The position numbers and the translations under genes were made by a program. Below the pieces are notes generated by a model that did not search any database, was not told the origin of the DNA, and saw only the letters and a list, made by a program, of their open reading frames with translations. Of a stretch of DNA of 64,000 bases, positions 17,761-27,083 are shown piece by piece. The first letter of the stretch is position 1; the number at the start of each line of letters is the position of its first letter. The stretch is from contig NZ_CP063458.1 of NCBI RefSeq assembly GCF_015169395.1, positions 2,046,001 through 2,110,000 of the forward strand, in the 5' to 3' direction. Source of the DNA: Humisphaera borealis. GTDB taxonomy: Bacteria; Planctomycetota; Phycisphaerae; Tepidisphaerales; Tepidisphaeraceae.

Positions 17761-19238
17761 AGACCGGTTTTCAGTCCGACCGTAGTGCCAGGGTCTGCCT
17801 GCTTCTGGTGGCTTTCGCGATCGCGGTGTTCATGAACTTGGGTACCGCTGCCGCCGCCAGCACCCGGCCGCCCAACGTAGTGCTGATCCTGATGGACGAC
17901 ATGGGCTGGCGCGACGTCGGCTTCGTGGGCAACAAGTTCGTCGAAACGCCGAACATCGATCGACTCGCCAAAACCGGCCTGGTGTTCAAGCAGTCGTACT
18001 CGAGCGCGCCCAACTGCGCCCCGACCCGGGCATGCCTGATGTCTGGCCAGTACACGCCTCGGCACGGCATCTACACGGTGGTGGACCCCCGCCAGCCACC
18101 AGGCTCACCCTGGCACAAGCTGCAGGCCGCCGACAGCAAGGCGGACCTGGCCACGGAGACGGTCACCGTTGCAGAGTCACTTCAGGCCGGCGGCTACGCC
18201 ACCGGGTTCTTCGGCATGTGGAACCTGGGGCGCGGGCGAACGGGCCCCGTAACGCCAGGCGGGCAGGGATTTCAGCAGGTCGTCTTCCCGGAAAACCTCG
18301 GCTTCGCAAAGGACGCCTACTTCGACAAGAACGGAAACTACCTCAGCGATCGGCTGACCGACGAGGTGGTCAAGTTCATCGAGCAGAACCGGGAACGCCC
18401 GTTCTTCGCCTACTTCCCCGATCATGCCGTCCATGCGCCCTTTGAACCCAAGCCCGACCTCCTCAAGAAGTATCAACAGAAACTCGTGCAAGGTAGCGAC
18501 CGTCGTGACGATCCGGCCTATGCGGCCACGATCGAGGCTGTCGACCACAATGTCGGACGACTTCTCAATACGCTCGAACGGCTGAAGCTTTCCGAAAACA
18601 CCGTCGTCATCTTTACTTCCGACAATGGCGGCACGCCCCAGTACACCGCACCGCTCAAAGGGAGCAAAGGCCAGTTGTATGAAGGGGGCATCCGTGTTCC
18701 GCTTGTTGTCACCTGGCCCGGGCTTGCCAAACCCGGCACGTCGAGCGATGTGCCCGTGGCAAGCATCGACATCTACCCCACGCTCCTGGACTTGGCCGGT
18801 CTGAAGCCGCCCGCCGTCCAGGTGATGGACGGCGTGAGCCTGATGCCGGTACTTAAGGGTCAATCGACGCTCGGGCGCGAGCGCCTGTACTGGCACTTCC
18901 CCTGCTACGTCGGCCGGGCGAGCCCTTCGAGCGCCGTGCGTGAGGGAGACTTCAAGCTCGTCGAATCATTCGAGGACGGCGGGCGGCGGGAGCTCTACAA
19001 CCTGCTGACCGACCCGAACGAAGAACACGACCTGTCAACCACTCAGCCCGAGAAGGCCGCCGCGATGTACCGCACCCTACAAGCCTGGCAAAAGGAAACC
19101 CACGCCGCATTGCCGACGGGCGCAAATCCCAACTACGACCCAAAGGCCGACCGGCCACGCGGCGGGCAACCCAACGCTCCGCAGAACGACAATCCCCAGA
19201 AGAAGGGCAGGGAAGGTGGTCCGGCTGGACCGAAGTGA
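17757..19238 (+). CDS. secreted sulfatase (Cys-type, CAPTR motif), 493 aa, GTG start
   Basis: Starts at GTG 17757, whose last bases overlap the stop of the YHYH gene (GTGA). Hydrophobic leader 10-34, then the metal motif PPNVVLILMDDMGWRDVG (about 38-55). The modification motif is C87-APTR, with Thr where most have Ser; C-x-P-x-R variants are accepted in the family. TSDNGGTPQ supplies late metal ligands. The C-terminus is a Pro/Gly/Lys-rich tail. It belongs to the ECF/anti-sigma/YHYH operon rather than to the sulfatase cluster that follows the cytochrome gene. Confidence 0.92.
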   Translation: MKTGFQSDRSARVCLLLVAFAIAVFMNLGTAAAASTRPPNVVLILMDDMGWRDVGFVGNKFVETPNIDRLAKTGLVFKQSYSSAPNCAPTRACLMSGQYTPRHGIYTVVDPRQPPGSPWHKLQAADSKADLATETVTVAESLQAGGYATGFFGMWNLGRGRTGPVTPGGQGFQQVVFPENLGFAKDAYFDKNGNYLSDRLTDEVVKFIEQNRERPFFAYFPDHAVHAPFEPKPDLLKKYQQKLVQGSDRRDDPAYAATIEAVDHNVGRLLNTLERLKLSENTVVIFTSDNGGTPQYTAPLKGSKGQLYEGGIRVPLVVTWPGLAKPGTSSDVPVASIDIYPTLLDLAGLKPPAVQVMDGVSLMPVLKGQSTLGRERLYWHFPCYVGRASPSSAVREGDFKLVESFEDGGRRELYNLLTDPNEEHDLSTTQPEKAAAMYRTLQAWQKETHAALPTGANPNYDPKADRPRGGQPNAPQNDNPQKKGREGGPAGPK

Positions 19239-19313
19239 ACACGCGTCTTGGCCAGCGGCTCATGTGGCGAAACGAGTGCGCTCCCGAGCAGGCTTTTCCA
19301 CCGGAACTCCCGC

Positions 19314-19319
19314 TATAAT
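19314..19319 (+). promoter_or_regulatory. TATAAT -10-like box at the start of the DUF6797 gene
   Basis: A consensus TATAAT lies 7 bases before ATG 19327. If used, the transcript would start at or next to the start codon (leaderless). No good -35 box is visible. Confidence 0.35.
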
Positions 19320-19326
19320 GCCGCGC

Positions 19327-22300
19327 ATGGTCGCAAGCTTTCGAGCAGTGGCGTCGGGCATTTCCACACTCTTACTGATCTGCGGTGTCACCGTCGGCCA
19401 AGTTGTGCTGCCGCCGGCCCGAACGGTGCAGGAAACACAGGAGCCGGTCTTCGCAGGGTTCGCTGCTCAACCGCAGGAGCAGATCCTGGAGCATCCGCGA
19501 CCGGTGGCCAACTTTCGCCTTCACCTGGAATACCGGCTACCGGGACCCACAGCTGCACTTGAAGTTCGCACCGGCCCCGCACCCGCCCTGGTCCTGCCGT
19601 CGGGTGACGCTGGCGCTTGGCGGGTGCTTGAATTGCAATTCGAACACCTTCCCGATCAGGCCGCCTCGCTACTGGCTGAGGTGGACGGAAAGATCATCTC
19701 CGACATCCCGGTCATACCCGACTCAAAGAAGCCTAGGGGAAAGGGAAAGGGCAACAGCGAAGCCCAGATTCCCGGAGGCATCGCCGGCGTTCCGGCGCGA
19801 CTTTCAATCGTTACGCGCGGCAATGCCGAGATACGCCAGGCGTGGCTGCAACCTCTGGGCGACACGCCGCACGCATCGTTGATCGCGTCTTGGAATGAAG
19901 AAAGTCTGAAGCGAGGCAAGGAAGTCTTCACCTCGCTTTGTGCGACGTGTCACGGCTCGCCGACGGTCGAAGGGTCGATGCCTACGTCGCGGAAGTTTCA
20001 CGCCGAGCCGTTCAAGAATGGCACCGACCCCTACCGGCTCTTCCAGACGATCACCAGCGGCTACGGGCAGATGGTCCCCCTGCCGGTTCCGCCGGAGGAT
20101 CGCTATGCGGCGATGCAATACCTTCGGGAGGAAGTGCTGAAGCCGCTGAATCCGACACAGCATTTCGCAGTGGACGCGGCCTACCTTGCCAGCCTGCCGC
20201 GGGCGATGCGCACCCTGCCGAAACAGGCCCCCACAGACCGGACGCCGTTTTATGCGAAGATGGACTTCGGGCCGGTACTGAACTGGACCTACCAGGTCAC
20301 GAAGGACAACATCGCGAACAAGGGGATCGCAGTTCGGGTGGACGCCGGGCCCGGAGGAATCGCCAGGGGCCGCGCCTGGATGCTTTACGATCACGACACC
20401 ATGCGAATGGCCGCCGCATGGACTGGAGAGGGTTTCATCGACTGGAAGGGGATCGCGTTCGATGGCTCGCATCAGACCCATTCGAGCATCGTGGGCAAAG
20501 TGATTGGCTCAACCCCGGAGGGCCCCGGCTGGGCCAACCCGACGACCGGAGACTGGACCGACCCGCGTCCGCCGATGCGCGACGGACGTCGATACGGCCC
20601 GCTTCCCCGCTCCTGGACGCAGCTTCGAGGTGTCTATCTTCACGGTGACCAAGCCGTCGTCAGTTACACGGTGGGCGAAGTATCGGTCCTCGACAAGCCG
20701 GGACTCGTTGACGCCCGTGGGCGTCAGGCCTTCACGCGAACATTGAACGTGGGGAGCTGCGACCGCCCCATGGCGTTGCGCATCGCGGCCGTCGAGCCGG
20801 GCCTGAACTTGGCCCTTCGCGGACAAGGCGGAAGCATCGCTGAACGCGACGGCTTCCACGTGCTCACCCTCCCGCCATCCACTTCACCGCGGTTGCTCAA
20901 GGTCTATTTCGGCAGGATGGCCAACGCGTCGATCGCCCCCCTCGCGGCGGCAGACGAGACCCCGCTGGACCTTGCCAATTTTGTCCATGGCGGACCGGCG
21001 CGGTGGGCTCTGACGCTCAACACGCAGGCGACCATCGGCACGCCCGACGGTGCTTTTGCTGTCGATACGCTCACGCTTCCGGACATCAATCCCTGGAACA
21101 GCTTTCTACGCGTTGGCGGATTCGACTTTCTTCCCGGTGGAAAGCGTGCGGCAATGTGCACCTGGAATGGCGACGTCTGGACCGTTGACGGGCTGAGCGA
21201 GAAACCATCAAACCTGAAGTGGCGGCGCATTGCCACCGGATTGTTCCAGCCGCTGGGACTGAAGGTCGTCAACGGCGACATCTATCTCTGCTGCCGCGAC
21301 CAGATCGCCATCCTCCGCGACCTTAACGGCGACGGCGAAACCGATTTCGTCCAATGCTTCAATAACGATCATCAGGTGACTCCCCATTTCCATGAGTTTG
21401 CGATGGGTCTGCAGGTCGATGACGCCGGCAACTTCTACTACGCCAAGTCCGCCCGCCACGCGCTACCCGCCGTCGTCCCGCAGCATGGAACACTGCTCCG
21501 GGTCAGCCCCGACGGTGGACGAACCGACATCATCGCGACCGGTTTCCGCGCGGCCAATGGCGTATGCCTCAACCCCGACGGGACGTTCTTTGTCACTGAC
21601 CAGGAGGGACACTGGACGCCGAAGAACCGCATCAATCATGTCGTCCCTGACGGCGGATTCTTCGGCAATATGTTCTCGGGCGCTGGGTTCACCGATCCGA
21701 GCGACAGCGCCATGCGCCAGCCCCTCTGCTGGATCACCAACGCAAAAGACCGCAGCCCGGCCGAGTTGCTCTGGGTCCCGCGCGGAACGTGGGGGCCGCT
21801 CGCCGGTTCGCTGCTGAACACCAGCTATGGCTACGGCAGGGTCTATGTCGTCCCCCACGAAACGATCAACGGGCAGATGCAGGGCGGCGTGGTCGAGCTG
21901 CCCATCGACGACTTTCCCGCCGGCATCGTCCGGGCCCGCTTCCATCCGACGGAAGGACAGCTCTACGCCTGCGGACTGACCGCCTGGGCGACCAACTGCA
22001 AAACACCGGGCGGGTTCTATCGGATGCGCTACACGGGGCAGGCAGCAAACCTTCCGGTATCGATCCGGGCCGTGGCCGAGGGGATGGCCGTAACCTTTAC
22101 GGAGCCCATCAATGACAAGTCGGCCGGCGACGCCTCGCGATTTCAGTTGAAAACCTGGCACCTCGAGCGTAGCCAGAAGTACGGTTCAGCCCACCTGGAC
22201 GAGAAGCCCTCAAAGATCGTGCGTACACGGCTTCTGGACGAGAAGACGGTTCTGATTGAGATCGACGGCTTTGCGCCCACCCAGTGCTACGAGTTGCGTT

Positions 22301-22389
22301 ATGAGCTGATCGACACGAATGGCAAGACCTTCACCGGCAGCGTTCACGGCACTATTCACGCGCTGGGTGCCAAGGCGCCGGCGCCCTAA
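19327..22389 (+). CDS. exported cytochrome c / DUF6797 / beta-propeller protein, about 1020 aa
   Basis: Signal peptide (MVASFRAVASGISTLLLICG). Then a jelly-roll-like N-terminal domain (about 45-190), a c-type haem domain with C205-ATCH and a downstream Met-rich stretch, and a DUF6797 domain (about 300-420, WMLYDHDTMRMAAAWTGEGF). A propeller follows, resembling the membrane-bound dehydrogenase/NHL type of planctomycetes (GLKVVNGDIYLCCRDQI, DGETDFVQCF, GFRAANGVCLNPDGT). The C-terminus is an Ig-like segment. Probably an extracytoplasmic redox enzyme for sugars or alcohols; the substrate is unknown. Alternative ATG at 19318. Unlinked at its 5' end to the preceding sulfatase, with four sulfatases downstream. 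Confidence 0.85.
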   Translation: MVASFRAVASGISTLLLICGVTVGQVVLPPARTVQETQEPVFAGFAAQPQEQILEHPRPVANFRLHLEYRLPGPTAALEVRTGPAPALVLPSGDAGAWRVLELQFEHLPDQAASLLAEVDGKIISDIPVIPDSKKPRGKGKGNSEAQIPGGIAGVPARLSIVTRGNAEIRQAWLQPLGDTPHASLIASWNEESLKRGKEVFTSLCATCHGSPTVEGSMPTSRKFHAEPFKNGTDPYRLFQTITSGYGQMVPLPVPPEDRYAAMQYLREEVLKPLNPTQHFAVDAAYLASLPRAMRTLPKQAPTDRTPFYAKMDFGPVLNWTYQVTKDNIANKGIAVRVDAGPGGIARGRAWMLYDHDTMRMAAAWTGEGFIDWKGIAFDGSHQTHSSIVGKVIGSTPEGPGWANPTTGDWTDPRPPMRDGRRYGPLPRSWTQLRGVYLHGDQAVVSYTVGEVSVLDKPGLVDARGRQAFTRTLNVGSCDRPMALRIAAVEPGLNLALRGQGGSIAERDGFHVLTLPPSTSPRLLKVYFGRMANASIAPLAAADETPLDLANFVHGGPARWALTLNTQATIGTPDGAFAVDTLTLPDINPWNSFLRVGGFDFLPGGKRAAMCTWNGDVWTVDGLSEKPSNLKWRRIATGLFQPLGLKVVNGDIYLCCRDQIAILRDLNGDGETDFVQCFNNDHQVTPHFHEFAMGLQVDDAGNFYYAKSARHALPAVVPQHGTLLRVSPDGGRTDIIATGFRAANGVCLNPDGTFFVTDQEGHWTPKNRINHVVPDGGFFGNMFSGAGFTDPSDSAMRQPLCWITNAKDRSPAELLWVPRGTWGPLAGSLLNTSYGYGRVYVVPHETINGQMQGGVVELPIDDFPAGIVRARFHPTEGQLYACGLTAWATNCKTPGGFYRMRYTGQAANLPVSIRAVAEGMAVTFTEPINDKSAGDASRFQLKTWHLERSQKYGSAHLDEKPSKIVRTRLLDEKTVLIEIDGFAPTQCYELRYELIDTNGKTFTGSVHGTIHALGAKAPAP

Positions 22390-22458
22390 GAATTTCTTCG
22401 GCCGGATCTCACTTTGCCCGACATCGCTTTGGATGACCGCCGATTTCAGGAGTCTCGC

Positions 22459-23985
22459 ATGATTCGCGGATTGGCAGCGGTATTTTTACTCGTTCTGACA
22501 CTCGGCCCGGCGAATGCCGTGGCCGCAACGCCGAACATTGTCTACATCCTGGCCGATGACCTTGGCTACGGCGATGTGCAGTGCCTCAATCCACAACGGG
22601 GAAGGATCAAGACGCCGCACCTGGACAGGCTTGCATCCGAGGGCATGACCTTCACCGACGCCCATAGTGGTTCGTCCGTCTGCACGCCTACCCGATACGG
22701 ATTGCTGACCGGGCGTTACGCGTGGCGAACACGGCTTCAGAACGGCGTTCTTGACGGCACCGACGACCCGCCATTGATTGCCGACAATCGCCTGACCGTG
22801 GCGACCCTGCTGAAACAACAGGGATACGCGACCGCCTGCATCGGTAAGTGGCATCTCGGTTTCACATCCGAACCCCCTTCCAAACCCGGTTCGGTCGATG
22901 CAGCCAAACCTCAGCCAGGGAGGAAGGCCGCCGGCGAGAAAGCCGGCTTTGGCGGCAAGGGACTGCCTGTCGGGTCCAGAATCGTCGGCGGACCCATCAC
23001 GCGGGGCTTCGACTACTTCTGGGGCTGTTCCAACGCCCGCACCATGTCGGGTCTGATCGAGAACGATCGGGTCATTGAAACCATCGAACCCGTCACCATG
23101 CTGCCGCGGCTCGAAGAAAGGGCAGTGGCGTACATCGACGAGCGCACACCGGACGCCAAATCAGGCAAGCCGTTCTTCCTGTACCTGCCGCTGACATCAC
23201 CGCACACGCCCATCCTGCCTTCGGCCCAATGGCAAGGGAAAAGCGGCCTTGGGGATTACGGTGATTTTGTCATGCAGACCGATGCGGTGGTCGGGAGGGT
23301 GTTGGCTCAACTCGAGCGTAACGGGCTGGCCCGCGACACGCTGGTCATCTTCACCGCCGACAACGGCTGCTCCCCACAGGCCGGAACCAAAAAGCTCGAA
23401 GAACAGGGCCATTTCGCCAGCGCCGCATACCGAGGCTACAAGGCCGACATCTGGGAAGGCGGCCATCGCGTGCCGTTCTTCGTCCGGTGGCCGGACAAGG
23501 TCAAGCCCGCCTCGCAGAGTTCCCAACTGATCTGCCATGTCGACTTTCTGGCAACCTGCGCCGAGTTGCTCGCCGTCAAGTTGCCCGCCAGCGCCGGCGA
23601 AGATAGCGTCAGCATCCTCCCGGCACTTCTTGGAACCGACCGAACCCCACTGCGTGAGGCGGTCGTCCACCACAGCATCAACGGCAGGTTCTCCATCCGA
23701 CAGGGCCCTTGGAAGCTGGAGTTCTGCGGCGGTTCCGGCGGATGGGGCAAACCCGGCGATGCCGAGGCACGAAAGCTAGGATTGCCCGATCTGCAGCTTT
23801 ACGACCTCTCGGCCGACAGTGGAGAACAGAAGAACCTGGCGGCGAGCCATCCTGAGGTCGTCGCCCGACTTTCCGAACTGATGCGGCTTTACGTGGATTC
23901 AGGACGCAGCACGCCGGGAGATAAACAATCGAACGATGTCGGCGTTAAGGTTCTCAAGGCCGCCGGACCTGCCCTGAAGGAATGA
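22459..23985 (+). CDS. secreted sulfatase (arylsulfatase A-like), 508 aa
   Basis: CAGGAG lies 7-8 nt before ATG 22459. Signal peptide MIRGLAAVFLLVLTLGPANA. Metal motif TPNIVYILADDLGYGDVQC. Modification motif C75-TPTR, followed by YGLLTGRYAWRT, typical of arylsulfatase A-like planctomycete enzymes. GKWHLGF at about 130 gives a catalytic Lys/His block, and FTADNGCSP the late ligands. A Lys/Gly-rich insertion (about 140-175) follows the KWH block. Its stop touches the next sulfatase ORF, so the pair is co-transcribed. Confidence 0.92.
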   Translation: MIRGLAAVFLLVLTLGPANAVAATPNIVYILADDLGYGDVQCLNPQRGRIKTPHLDRLASEGMTFTDAHSGSSVCTPTRYGLLTGRYAWRTRLQNGVLDGTDDPPLIADNRLTVATLLKQQGYATACIGKWHLGFTSEPPSKPGSVDAAKPQPGRKAAGEKAGFGGKGLPVGSRIVGGPITRGFDYFWGCSNARTMSGLIENDRVIETIEPVTMLPRLEERAVAYIDERTPDAKSGKPFFLYLPLTSPHTPILPSAQWQGKSGLGDYGDFVMQTDAVVGRVLAQLERNGLARDTLVIFTADNGCSPQAGTKKLEEQGHFASAAYRGYKADIWEGGHRVPFFVRWPDKVKPASQSSQLICHVDFLATCAELLAVKLPASAGEDSVSILPALLGTDRTPLREAVVHHSINGRFSIRQGPWKLEFCGGSGGWGKPGDAEARKLGLPDLQLYDLSADSGEQKNLAASHPEVVARLSELMRLYVDSGRSTPGDKQSNDVGVKVLKAAGPALKE

Positions 23986-24011
23986 GTCGGCCGCCGAAGG
24001 ATCCGCATACC

Positions 24012-25430
24012 ATGTCCAAACATCTGATCTCGCTGGCGGTTCTGGTCCTGTTCTGTATCCCGGTCCGTGGGGCAGAGCGGCCGAACGTTCTGTTCCTCTT
24101 TGCCGACGACCAGCGGGCCGACACGATCGCCGCACTCGGCAATCCGGTGATCAAGACGCCGAACCTCGACCGGCTCGTTCGAAGCGGGCTGTCGTTCAAT
24201 CATGCCTATATGCAAGGCGGACTGAGCGGCGCGACCTGTGTGCCGTCGCGGGCGATGCTGCTCTCGGGTAAGTCGCTTTTTCGCATCGACGAAAAACTGA
24301 TGCGCGACGAGACCTGGCCCGCCGCCTTCGGTCGCTCCGGCTACACCACCTTCGTTACGGGTAAATGGCATAACGGGGTCCCCTCGATCGGCAGGAGCTT
24401 TCAGTCTGCCCGGGCCATCTTCGCCGGCGGAATGACCAACCCGATGCAGGCGAAGCTGAGCGATCTGTCCGAAGGCAAGCTCACGCCGGCCGCGCTTGCC
24501 CCCAAACACGCGTGCGAAGTCTTCGCCGACGAAGCGATTCGGTTTCTAAAGAATCAGCAGTCCGGCCCGTTTTTCTGCTATGTGCCTTTCGACGCGCCTC
24601 ACGATCCACATGTCGTCCCGAGCGACTTCCCGGTGCACTACGACCCCAAGCTGATGCCGCTGCCGGCCAATTTTCGGCCCCTGCACGCCTGGGATAACGG
24701 CGAGATGACCATCCGCGATGAGCAGCTCTTGTCCTGGCCGCGCAAGGAGTCGGCCGTCCGCGAGATGAACGCCGAGTACTACCGGTACATCTCGTATCTC
24801 GATCTGCAGATCGGCCGCGTTCTGGATGCGTTGGCGGCGTCGCCACATGCGAAGAACACGATCGTTGTTTTCGCCGCCGACTCGGGCGTCGCCCGCGGCA
24901 GCCACGGGCTGATCGGCAAACAGAACGTCTACGAGCATTCGATGCGGGTACCGCTGGTGGTATCGGGGCCGGGCATCGCGGCCGGTGCACGGACCGACGC
25001 GATGTGCTACCTGTTCGATGTGCTGCCGACGCTCGGAAAACTGTCAGGTGTACCGGCACCCGCGCACAGCGAAGGCATCGATTTCAGCCCAACGCTGTCC
25101 GACCCGTCCAAGGCGGCACGGCCACAACTGATGCTCGGCTACAAGAAGGTTCAGCGTGCGGTCCGCGATTCTCAGTGGAAGCTCATTCGATATCCCCTGA
25201 TCGACCGAACGCAACTCTTCGATCTGAAAGCCGATCCCGACGAAATCACCAACCTCGCCGAGAAGCCAGAGCACGCCGCGAAAGTGACCGAGCTGATGGC
25301 GCTGCTGGCCAAAGAGCAACAGCACTTCGGCGATGAAGCGCCGCTTCGCGTCGAACGTCCAACCCCGGCCGACTGGTCGCCGCCGGCCAAGGGGGCTGGG
25401 AAGAAGTCCAAGGCGGATGCAGTCGAATGA
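24012..25430 (+). CDS. secreted sulfatase (choline-sulfatase/heparan-type group), 472 aa
   Basis: Signal peptide MSKHLISLAVLVLFCIPVRG, then RPNVLFLFADDQRADTI, the metal motif. Modification motif C76-VPSR. GKWHNG gives the Lys/His block, and FAADSGVARGSHG the late ligands, with Ser replacing the usual Asn or His. An in-frame ATG at 23982 overlaps the previous stop by 4 nt (ATGA) but has AAGGA directly abutting it. The ATG at 24012 has AAGGA 12 nt upstream and a tidier signal peptide. The DDQRADT form groups it with sulfatases unlike the preceding arylsulfatase-A type. Confidence 0.9.
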   Translation: MSKHLISLAVLVLFCIPVRGAERPNVLFLFADDQRADTIAALGNPVIKTPNLDRLVRSGLSFNHAYMQGGLSGATCVPSRAMLLSGKSLFRIDEKLMRDETWPAAFGRSGYTTFVTGKWHNGVPSIGRSFQSARAIFAGGMTNPMQAKLSDLSEGKLTPAALAPKHACEVFADEAIRFLKNQQSGPFFCYVPFDAPHDPHVVPSDFPVHYDPKLMPLPANFRPLHAWDNGEMTIRDEQLLSWPRKESAVREMNAEYYRYISYLDLQIGRVLDALAASPHAKNTIVVFAADSGVARGSHGLIGKQNVYEHSMRVPLVVSGPGIAAGARTDAMCYLFDVLPTLGKLSGVPAPAHSEGIDFSPTLSDPSKAARPQLMLGYKKVQRAVRDSQWKLIRYPLIDRTQLFDLKADPDEITNLAEKPEHAAKVTELMALLAKEQQHFGDEAPLRVERPTPADWSPPAKGAGKKSKADAVE

Positions 25431-25440
25431 ACCGGCTGAC

Positions 25441-27060
25441 CTATTCCGACGCCTTGCCGTCCGGTATTGAGGACTTCTTTGCGTTGGGTTTGGCTTTGTT
25501 GCCACTTGCGGCAACCGGTGGAAGCCGTTTCGTCAGCGCCTCGACGACGGCTTTGTTCTCCGGCTTGGCGGCAACATTGACGGTTTCGGCCGGGTCATTC
25601 TTCTCGTCGTAAAGCTCGGTCGCGACGACCTTATCGCCGCCGCGCTGCCGCCAAAGCGTTAAGCGCCACCGATCATCGCGCACGCTGTAGCCCATGACCG
25701 CCCCGCCGGCCTTGCCCGCACCACGCGGGTACTGACTGATCGCGACTTTCGTGGAAGATGCCGCCGGATTCTCGATGAACGGCTTGAGGCTCGTCCCGTC
25801 CAGTCCCGGCGGAACGCCAAGACCACAGACATCGGCGAGCGTCGGATAGACGTCCACGAACTCGACCGGCGTATTGCAGGCCTGCCCGGCCGACTTCTGG
25901 CCGGGCACGCTGATCAGCAACGGCGCGCGGGTGGCGATTTCAAAGTTCGTGTGCTTGTGCCAAAGGCCGTGGTCGCCGAGCTGCCAGCCGTGGTCACCCC
26001 AGAGGACGATGACCGTGTTGTCGGCAAGGCCTTCCTTGTCGAGCGCATCGAGCAGGCGACCGATCTGGGCATCGGTATAGCTGATGCACGCGTAGTAGCC
26101 GTGGCGCAAGGTTTTGGCGAAGTCGGCAGGAATGGGGTTCTCGGTCGGCACGCCGGGGTAGTTGTGCAGTTCGCCATTGGTGTGACCGGCGAACTCCGGG
26201 GCACCTTCCGGTAGACGGTCAGTGGCCGGGAGCGGGATCTGACCCGGGTCGTAGAGGTCCCAGTATTTCTTGGGTGCGACGAAGGGCAGGTGCGGTTTCA
26301 GAAAGCCCACCGCAAGGAAAAACGGCTTACCGGTCCCCTTCAAACTGGCGATGCGCTTGACGGCCTCGGCGGCAGTCGCGCCGTCGGGCAGCTGATCGTC
26401 TGCTTTGCTGCTGACCTCGAAAGCCGGACCGGCCTTTGCAAGCTTTCCGCCGGGCTGTTTCGACGACGTCTGTGCAGGAGCGGCGTATTCCTGGACCTTC
26501 ACGTCGTGCCGGGTTTTGATCTGTTTCGTCCAATCGACCTTGTCGGTGTCAATCGCGCCCCCATTCGGATACCAGTGAGGCTCGCTCCACGAAAGGCCGT
26601 CCTCGAAGCCGTGATGGTAAATCTTGCTCAGCGCGGCGCAGTGATAGCCGTTGGCCTTGAAGTACTGGGGAAGCGTCACGGCATCGGGCAATGCGACGCG
26701 AAAGTGGGTCTCCAGATCCCAGACGCGCGTCGCGTCAGGGCGTCGACCGGTCAGCAAAGAGCTTCGCGACGGACTACAAACGGCTTGCTGGCAATACGCC
26801 CGGTTGAAAACTGTTCCGCGAGACGCCAAACGATCGATGTTCGGCGACTTGATCAGCTTGTTGCCGTAGCAACCCAACTCGGGCCGCAGGTCATCGACAG
26901 CAATGAACAATACGTTCGGCGTTTGCGCGGCCTGGAGCGCGCTGGCCAGCAGGACCGTGACGATCACGACGAGCAATCGAACCTGTTTCAAAGCTGCCAC
27001 CTGATTTGAGTCGTTGGAAACATCGCGGGTACTCCCGGCGGGACCTGCGTGTTCCGTCAT
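25441..27060 (-). CDS. secreted iduronate-2-sulfatase-like enzyme, 539 aa
   Basis: Leader helix LLVVIVTVLLASALQAAQ, metal motif TPNVLFIAVDDLRPELGCYG, modification motif C95-SPSR and a tail TGRRPDATRVWDL typical of iduronate-2-sulfatase relatives. LSKIYHHG replaces the usual GKWH block, also as in that group, and WGDHGWQLGDHG gives the late ligands. ATG 27060 lacks a ribosome binding site. A TTG at 26991 is preceded by AGGTGG and would start right at the signal peptide, so it may be the true start. Converges with the plus-strand sulfatase (10 nt between stops). Confidence 0.9.
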   Translation of the reverse strand: MTEHAGPAGSTRDVSNDSNQVAALKQVRLLVVIVTVLLASALQAAQTPNVLFIAVDDLRPELGCYGNKLIKSPNIDRLASRGTVFNRAYCQQAVCSPSRSSLLTGRRPDATRVWDLETHFRVALPDAVTLPQYFKANGYHCAALSKIYHHGFEDGLSWSEPHWYPNGGAIDTDKVDWTKQIKTRHDVKVQEYAAPAQTSSKQPGGKLAKAGPAFEVSSKADDQLPDGATAAEAVKRIASLKGTGKPFFLAVGFLKPHLPFVAPKKYWDLYDPGQIPLPATDRLPEGAPEFAGHTNGELHNYPGVPTENPIPADFAKTLRHGYYACISYTDAQIGRLLDALDKEGLADNTVIVLWGDHGWQLGDHGLWHKHTNFEIATRAPLLISVPGQKSAGQACNTPVEFVDVYPTLADVCGLGVPPGLDGTSLKPFIENPAASSTKVAISQYPRGAGKAGGAVMGYSVRDDRWRLTLWRQRGGDKVVATELYDEKNDPAETVNVAAKPENKAVVEALTKRLPPVAASGNKAKPNAKKSSIPDGKASE

Positions 27061-27083
27061 CGGAGAATGACCGAGCGTACCAA

